This document shows, piece after piece, positions 60,615 through 64,000 of a stretch of DNA of 64,000 nt (position 1 is the stretch's first letter; the number at the start of each line of letters is the position of its first letter). Source of the DNA: CBDAQR01 sp965199055 (GTDB lineage Bacteria > Pseudomonadota > Gammaproteobacteria > Pseudomonadales > Halieaceae); NCBI GenBank assembly GCA_965199055.1, contig CBDAQR010000004.1:1606022-1670021 (forward strand), written 5' to 3'. The notes below the pieces were generated by a model. The model did not search any database and was not told the DNA's origin. It saw only the letters and a list, made by a program, of their open reading frames with translations. Position numbers and translations under genes: made by a program.

Positions 60615-60648
60615 TTATAGCGCTGTTCAGATTATTGGGACCACCTCT

Positions 60649-60933
60649 AGGACAGTATTACTTACCTCTGTCCTTTTGCAGCGGCTGGCGATGCCAGCCT
60701 CAAACAGTGACCAAAAACGGGACAAAAGTCGGCTGGTGCCGACAGCTCCGCCACAAGGGCTACGCAACGCCCTACGGGCGCGTCATCAGGGCAACATCTG
60801 TATCATTTCTGAACACCCGCAGTACGTTTTGTGGCTAATAAACTGGTCAAAAAATAGCCAATGACTTCGGACGTCCGGACAAAGTTTGGGTGTCACGTTC
60901 TGACTGTCCGGCTGTGACGGCAACGCCGTCAAG
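60649..60933. other. right-end phage intergenic region, no recognisable gene
   Basis: 285 bp between the IS and the shared block. It contains the hairpins GGCTGGCGATGCCAGCC (near 60681) and TGACGGC-AAC-GCCGTCA (near 60914-60930). Short open frames on the + strand do not resemble known proteins and lack good start signals. Probably part of the phage intergenic/origin region. Confidence 0.5.
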
Positions 60934-61044
60934 CCCGCATAACAGGGGGCGTGTTAAATCGCCAGAGGCGATCAGGCGGCCTGTACGGGCCTGTGAGCGA
61001 TATTACGCCCGCCCGCCGTGAACACAGCCCCAATATTATGCGCA
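60934..61044. other. 111-bp shared block and att half-site at the A/B phage junction
   Basis: Helper version of the block that ends every satellite unit. It finishes AGCCCCAATATTATGCGCA immediately before copy B. Confidence 0.75.
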
Positions 61045-61045
61045 C

Positions 61046-62147
61046 TCAGAACGCCGGGGGCGGACGCTGAGTCCCCTCAGCGTCCGCCCCCGGCCCACGC
61101 GCCGTCGGCAAGCGATCGGTACGCTCCTCATCCCGACGCGGCTGGACCGGCGTCCCGCACGTGGCCAACCACTGCCCGCCACCGAGCAATCGCGCCACCA
61201 GCAGACAATCGGAGACCTCCACCAGCGACCAGCCCAGAAAGGCCAGATCACGCGCCTGGAACCGGGCACCGCCATAGTCCACATGGTAGCGCTTCGGCGG
61301 CGGCTGACCATTGACCCAGGGACCGAGCTGGGTGTAGCCGAGCGTGGCCAGTGAGGGCTCAAACGCCCCGAACCCGGTGACAAACCCCGCCACCTCAGGC
61401 GCTGCGGGGGACGCTGGCGATGGGGACGCTGGCGATGGGGACGATCGATCGGGACGGCGCGGCAGCGGCAAACGCACTCAGGGCCTGCTGCACCGACGCC
61501 TCAGACACCTCAACCCCGTCCGCAGGCCCAAGCGTGGTGATAAACCGCGAGAGAATGGCCACCACCAGACCCAGCAGGCCCACCACGGCCAGCGCCCCGA
61601 AGAGCACCTTGGGCGGCAGCCGGAAGCGGTGGGTGTGGATTTCGGCCGAGTGGTAAAGCCCAAACAGCGACTTGTCCAAGCGCGACGTGGTCGCCACCGC
61701 CTCGCGTTTCTCACGGCGGTCATTGACGTCATCACAGGCCCGTTGCCAGGTAAAGCAGCGCACCACCTGCGCCCCGAACTTGCGTTCAAAATGCAGATGC
61801 CGGCCGCACAGACGGCGCACCTCGACATCGATTTTTCGGGGGTGCTGGGTGACGAGGAAAAAATCAAAGCCGCGATGGCGATGCTCATCGAGGCGGGCAA
61901 TGAACTCGGGCACCGGGGCCCGGGTGCGCTGCGGAAACAATCGGTGCGCTTCATCGACCGCCACCACCGCCCCATCGGGCAGGGATTGCCAGTGGCGCAC
62001 CTGCTCATCATCGATCGCCTGCCAGGCACTGACCTGGACCCCATCAATGTGATTGTAATAAATCGTGCGGTCGGTCAGAGTGCGCAGCTCAGCGATCAGG
62101 TTCAGGGTCTTGCCCGCCCCGTTAACGCCGGTAATGAGCGTAATCAC
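61046..62147 (-). pseudogene. zot: zot, frameshifted by a 13-bp repeat gain (copy B)
   Basis: The first 250 codons (62147-61395) keep the ATPase domain and membrane span. The frame then shifts in the linker, where a 15-base GGACGCTGGCGATGG-type repeat is present one extra time. Copy A reads through this point and copy B is 13 bp longer. The C-terminal domain is open in another frame (61477-61046). The fragment may retain ATPase function but lacks the periplasmic domain. Confidence 0.87.
61054..61093 (-). other. perfect 18-bp hairpin, candidate packaging signal (copy B)
   Basis: Same sequence and place as the copy A hairpin at 51718-51757. Confidence 0.75.
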
Positions 62148-62449
62148 GACGTGGCCGAGGACACGGCCGCGCCAACCACCAGCGTCTTGACCGGCATCAG
62201 TGCCAGCTTGGCCGAAATGAGGACCTGCAACACGGCCATCACATCATCAATGCGCGCCAGACGCAGCGAGAACAGCACAAACTCGGACAGATGATGCCCG
62301 GAAATCAGCCGGTACACTTCCGCCCAGAGCAGATCAACCGCCTCGGACAGGCCGGTATAGGTCACAAAGGCCGCCCCGAGCCAGGCCAGCAGCATGACCG
62401 CGGCCTTAATGAGTCCAAAGGTAATGATCCAGGTGATAATCGCAGGCAT
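62144..62449 (-). CDS. pVI-like minor coat / DUF2523-like protein, copy B
   Basis: Translation identical to the copy A protein at 52795-53100. Confidence 0.82.
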   Translation of the reverse strand: MPAIITWIITFGLIKAAVMLLAWLGAAFVTYTGLSEAVDLLWAEVYRLISGHHLSEFVLFSLRLARIDDVMAVLQVLISAKLALMPVKTLVVGAAVSSATS

Positions 62450-64000
62450 CTAGGCGCTCCTGAAAAAATACACGCTCGAGAAAATGAGCGACACCGCAAA
62501 CAGGATATTGCCCAGCACCGGCAGATAGGCGCACCAGTAATCGGTCAGAAAGCGGGCAAAAAACGGGTAGGTCACCGAGTCGGCGGCAATGCCGAAGGCG
62601 CGGGTGGGATCGGGACAGGCCTGCGCGGTACCCAGCCAGCCCTCGGTCGTACCCGAGGGCAGGACAATGCGCTGCGTCAGCTCGGGAATGGGATTGTCCA
62701 ACGCATCAAGGTCGGGATAGCTGGCCGGCACATCTGCCTCGTCATAGGTCTCAAAATCGGCCACGGTCAACGGGCCCTCGCCGCGAGCCGATTGCACCAG
62801 CGAATAACAGCCCAGGCCTTGCCGGGTGGAGCCCTGGGAATAGGGATGCTCGGACACCGCCACATCGAACCAGGGCGATGCGCTGGCATAGCGCGGGTTG
62901 CGGCACAGGCCACCGGCATCGGGACTGGCGCAGGCGATAAACGTCGTATCAATAAAGCGGGCATTGGCCTCAAACACCAGCGGCGCGGGGCAGCGCTGCA
63001 CACACGCCGACGCCGCCTCACCCAGGGCCGGGGTGTATTCATGGGTCAGCGGACACTCGGCCCCGGCCCCGTTGAGACCCAGCAGCCGGTCAAGGATGCC
63101 CGCCAACACCGTATTGCCGCCATCAATGCCCTCGACAATTGCACCGAGCTGCACTTCACTGGCGGCGCCGGAGGCACGAATATCATCAAACACCGCCTTG
63201 GACTGGCGCAAAATGCCAAAAATATCGCGGACCGCCACCAGCAGCGCCTCGATGTCAGTAAGCGTCTCATCGGCACTGCCGGTCTCAGCCACCACCGTAC
63301 GCAGCACCGCCAGAATGTCCGTGAGGGTGGTTTGGGAGGTGTCGCCATTGAGCACCGTGCGCACCCGATCGATGGCCTCAATCACCCCGCTCACATCCAC
63401 CCCAGCGCTCGCTTCGAGCTCAGCGAGCACCGTCGTGACCGCCTCGGCCACGTCACCGCGAATCACACCGAATTCCTCGATAACCTGGTTATGTCGGGTC
63501 CAGGAGCGATTACGCAGGATGCCGGTGTCGTCAAGAATCTCCGCGCCCTGCGCCAGCACCGCATCGAAGCGCCCCGCAATATTGAGTTCCGTCAGCGCCG
63601 CGAGCACCGCCGCGATCTGCGTCTGGGTCGCACCGTGCTGGCCCAACAGCGCCGCCTGCTGCTCGCGGCCCAGTCCGGCCAGCGCCTCGAGATCGCCCGC
63701 GATGTCCGACTGGCCCGACAGCAGGGCATCATGGCCCTCGCCTGCCTCCAGTGCGGCAAGGATCGACTCAACGGCCGTATCCATCTTCGCCGTCAGGCGG
63801 CCCTGGCGGATGCCCGCATTGGTATCATGGTTGGCAATATTGACCGTCTGGGTGCTCACCGTGTCGAGCAACCGATCCAGGCGGCGCCCGAGATTCAGCG
63901 CATTGAGGGCATCCAGAACCCCCGTGACCTGCGTGCGGGTCGCGCCAAGGGTGCGCAACAGCGCCGCCTGCTGCTCGCGGTTCAGTCCCACCAGCGTCTG
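62450..64000 (-). CDS. pIII-like adhesin, copy B (partial, 5' end outside window)
   Basis: C-terminal 516 codons of the adhesin: module repeats, Cys-rich domain and membrane anchor. The frame is open to the window edge; there is no IS in the visible part. In copy A the IS lies farther upstream than this, so intactness of the 5' end cannot be judged here. Confidence 0.87.
   Translation of the reverse strand, partial: QTLVGLNREQQAALLRTLGATRTQVTGVLDALNALNLGRRLDRLLDTVSTQTVNIANHDTNAGIRQGRLTAKMDTAVESILAALEAGEGHDALLSGQSDIAGDLEALAGLGREQQAALLGQHGATQTQIAAVLAALTELNIAGRFDAVLAQGAEILDDTGILRNRSWTRHNQVIEEFGVIRGDVAEAVTTVLAELEASAGVDVSGVIEAIDRVRTVLNGDTSQTTLTDILAVLRTVVAETGSADETLTDIEALLVAVRDIFGILRQSKAVFDDIRASGAASEVQLGAIVEGIDGGNTVLAGILDRLLGLNGAGAECPLTHEYTPALGEAASACVQRCPAPLVFEANARFIDTTFIACASPDAGGLCRNPRYASASPWFDVAVSEHPYSQGSTRQGLGCYSLVQSARGEGPLTVADFETYDEADVPASYPDLDALDNPIPELTQRIVLPSGTTEGWLGTAQACPDPTRAFGIAADSVTYPFFARFLTDYWCAYLPVLGNILFAVSLIFSSVYFFRSA

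Larger units (their letters stand above)
59371..60648 (-). mobile_element. IS3-family element (1278 bp), different from the other two types
   Basis: Inverted repeats AGAGGTGGACCCAATTCTTT and AGAGGTGGTCCCAATAATCT, flanked by AGG direct repeats (59368-59370 and 60649-60651). Carries overlapping orfB and orfA leftward. It sits in the non-coding right end of phage A. Confidence 0.9.
51709..61044 (-). mobile_element. integrated filamentous phage (inovirus), copy A, 9336 bp with two IS insertions
   Basis: Bounded on both sides by the att half-site TTATGCGCA. Leftward order is rep (G2P), G5P, a small membrane protein, pVIII-like coat, a 39-aa membrane protein, adhesin (pIII-like), pVI-like and Zot (pI), the same order as Ff phages. 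A divergent HTH gene and a DUF1640-like gene lie to the right. Without the IS407-like element (1191 bp plus 4) and the second IS3 element (1278 bp plus 3) the genome is about 6.86 kb, a normal inovirus size. Confidence 0.9.
61045..64000 (-). mobile_element. integrated filamentous phage, copy B (left part; runs off the window)
   Basis: Begins at the att half-site with the same hairpin, zot, pVI-like and adhesin genes as copy A in the same order. Encoded proteins match copy A apart from the zot frameshift. The remaining genes and the far end of the array are outside the window. Confidence 0.9.

Noticed and set aside
60676..60864. 62-codon + strand frame right of the third IS
   Set aside because: No homology, weak start context, and located in an intergenic region with several hairpins.
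61344..62294. 316-codon + strand open frame
   Set aside because: Antisense to zot; not kept as one frame in copy A and has no protein-like features.

Overview
The left 40 kb is ordinary chromosome of a gammaproteobacterium. The run clpA–infA–bpt–aat–trxB–ftsK–lolA–rarA–crcB–serS–cysG, a cytochrome c oxidase locus with a cytochrome-c-fused subunit II, a lipoprotein alkylsulfatase, an arylsulfatase, an acyl-CoA dehydrogenase, an LLM oxidoreductase and a carotenoid oxygenase suggest a marine oligotroph of the Halieaceae/Spongiibacteraceae type. That placement is inferred from gene content only. Gene density is high and many neighbours overlap by 1-8 bp.

Layout: 1-11.3 kb is housekeeping (protein turnover, tRNA-protein transferases, DNA translocase FtsK, lipoprotein carrier, seryl-tRNA synthetase, siroheme synthase). 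11.3-18.5 kb holds a HAMP protein coupled to a type IV pilin-like gene, Prc protease, small enzymes and a frameshifted alkylsulfatase. 18.7-24.7 kb is heme O synthase plus a cytochrome c oxidase operon with two subunit-III-like genes. 25.5-38.4 kb is catabolic and transport genes.

At 40,122-40,149 there is a near-perfect dif site, the XerCD chromosome-dimer resolution site, directly behind a GNAT acetyltransferase pseudogene that carries an IS3-family insertion. Everything to the right of dif is a tandem array of filamentous-phage elements integrated at dif, comparable in plan to the RS1/CTX and TLC arrays of Vibrio cholerae. It begins with five head-to-tail copies (about 2.2 kb each) of a small satellite-like element. 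Each intact copy encodes an HUH replication initiator, a putative ssDNA-binding protein, a 50-residue acidic protein and a divergent XRE repressor, with no coat or assembly genes. Next comes a full-length inovirus (51.7-61.0 kb; G2P-type replication protein, G5P, small coat proteins, pVIII-like coat, large pIII-like adhesin, pVI-like protein, Zot), and then a second copy that runs off the window.

Satellite and helper use different replication proteins but share cis-acting ends: a 112-bp block that ends in the attachment half-site, a hairpin just before that block, and an 18-bp GC-rich hairpin at the 3' end of the leftward operon that is a candidate packaging signal. The two helper copies carry different lesions: an IS407-like element splits the adhesin gene of copy A, and a 13-bp repeat gain shifts the frame of zot in copy B. 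They may therefore complement one another. I consider this dif-anchored satellite/helper array the most interesting content of the window.
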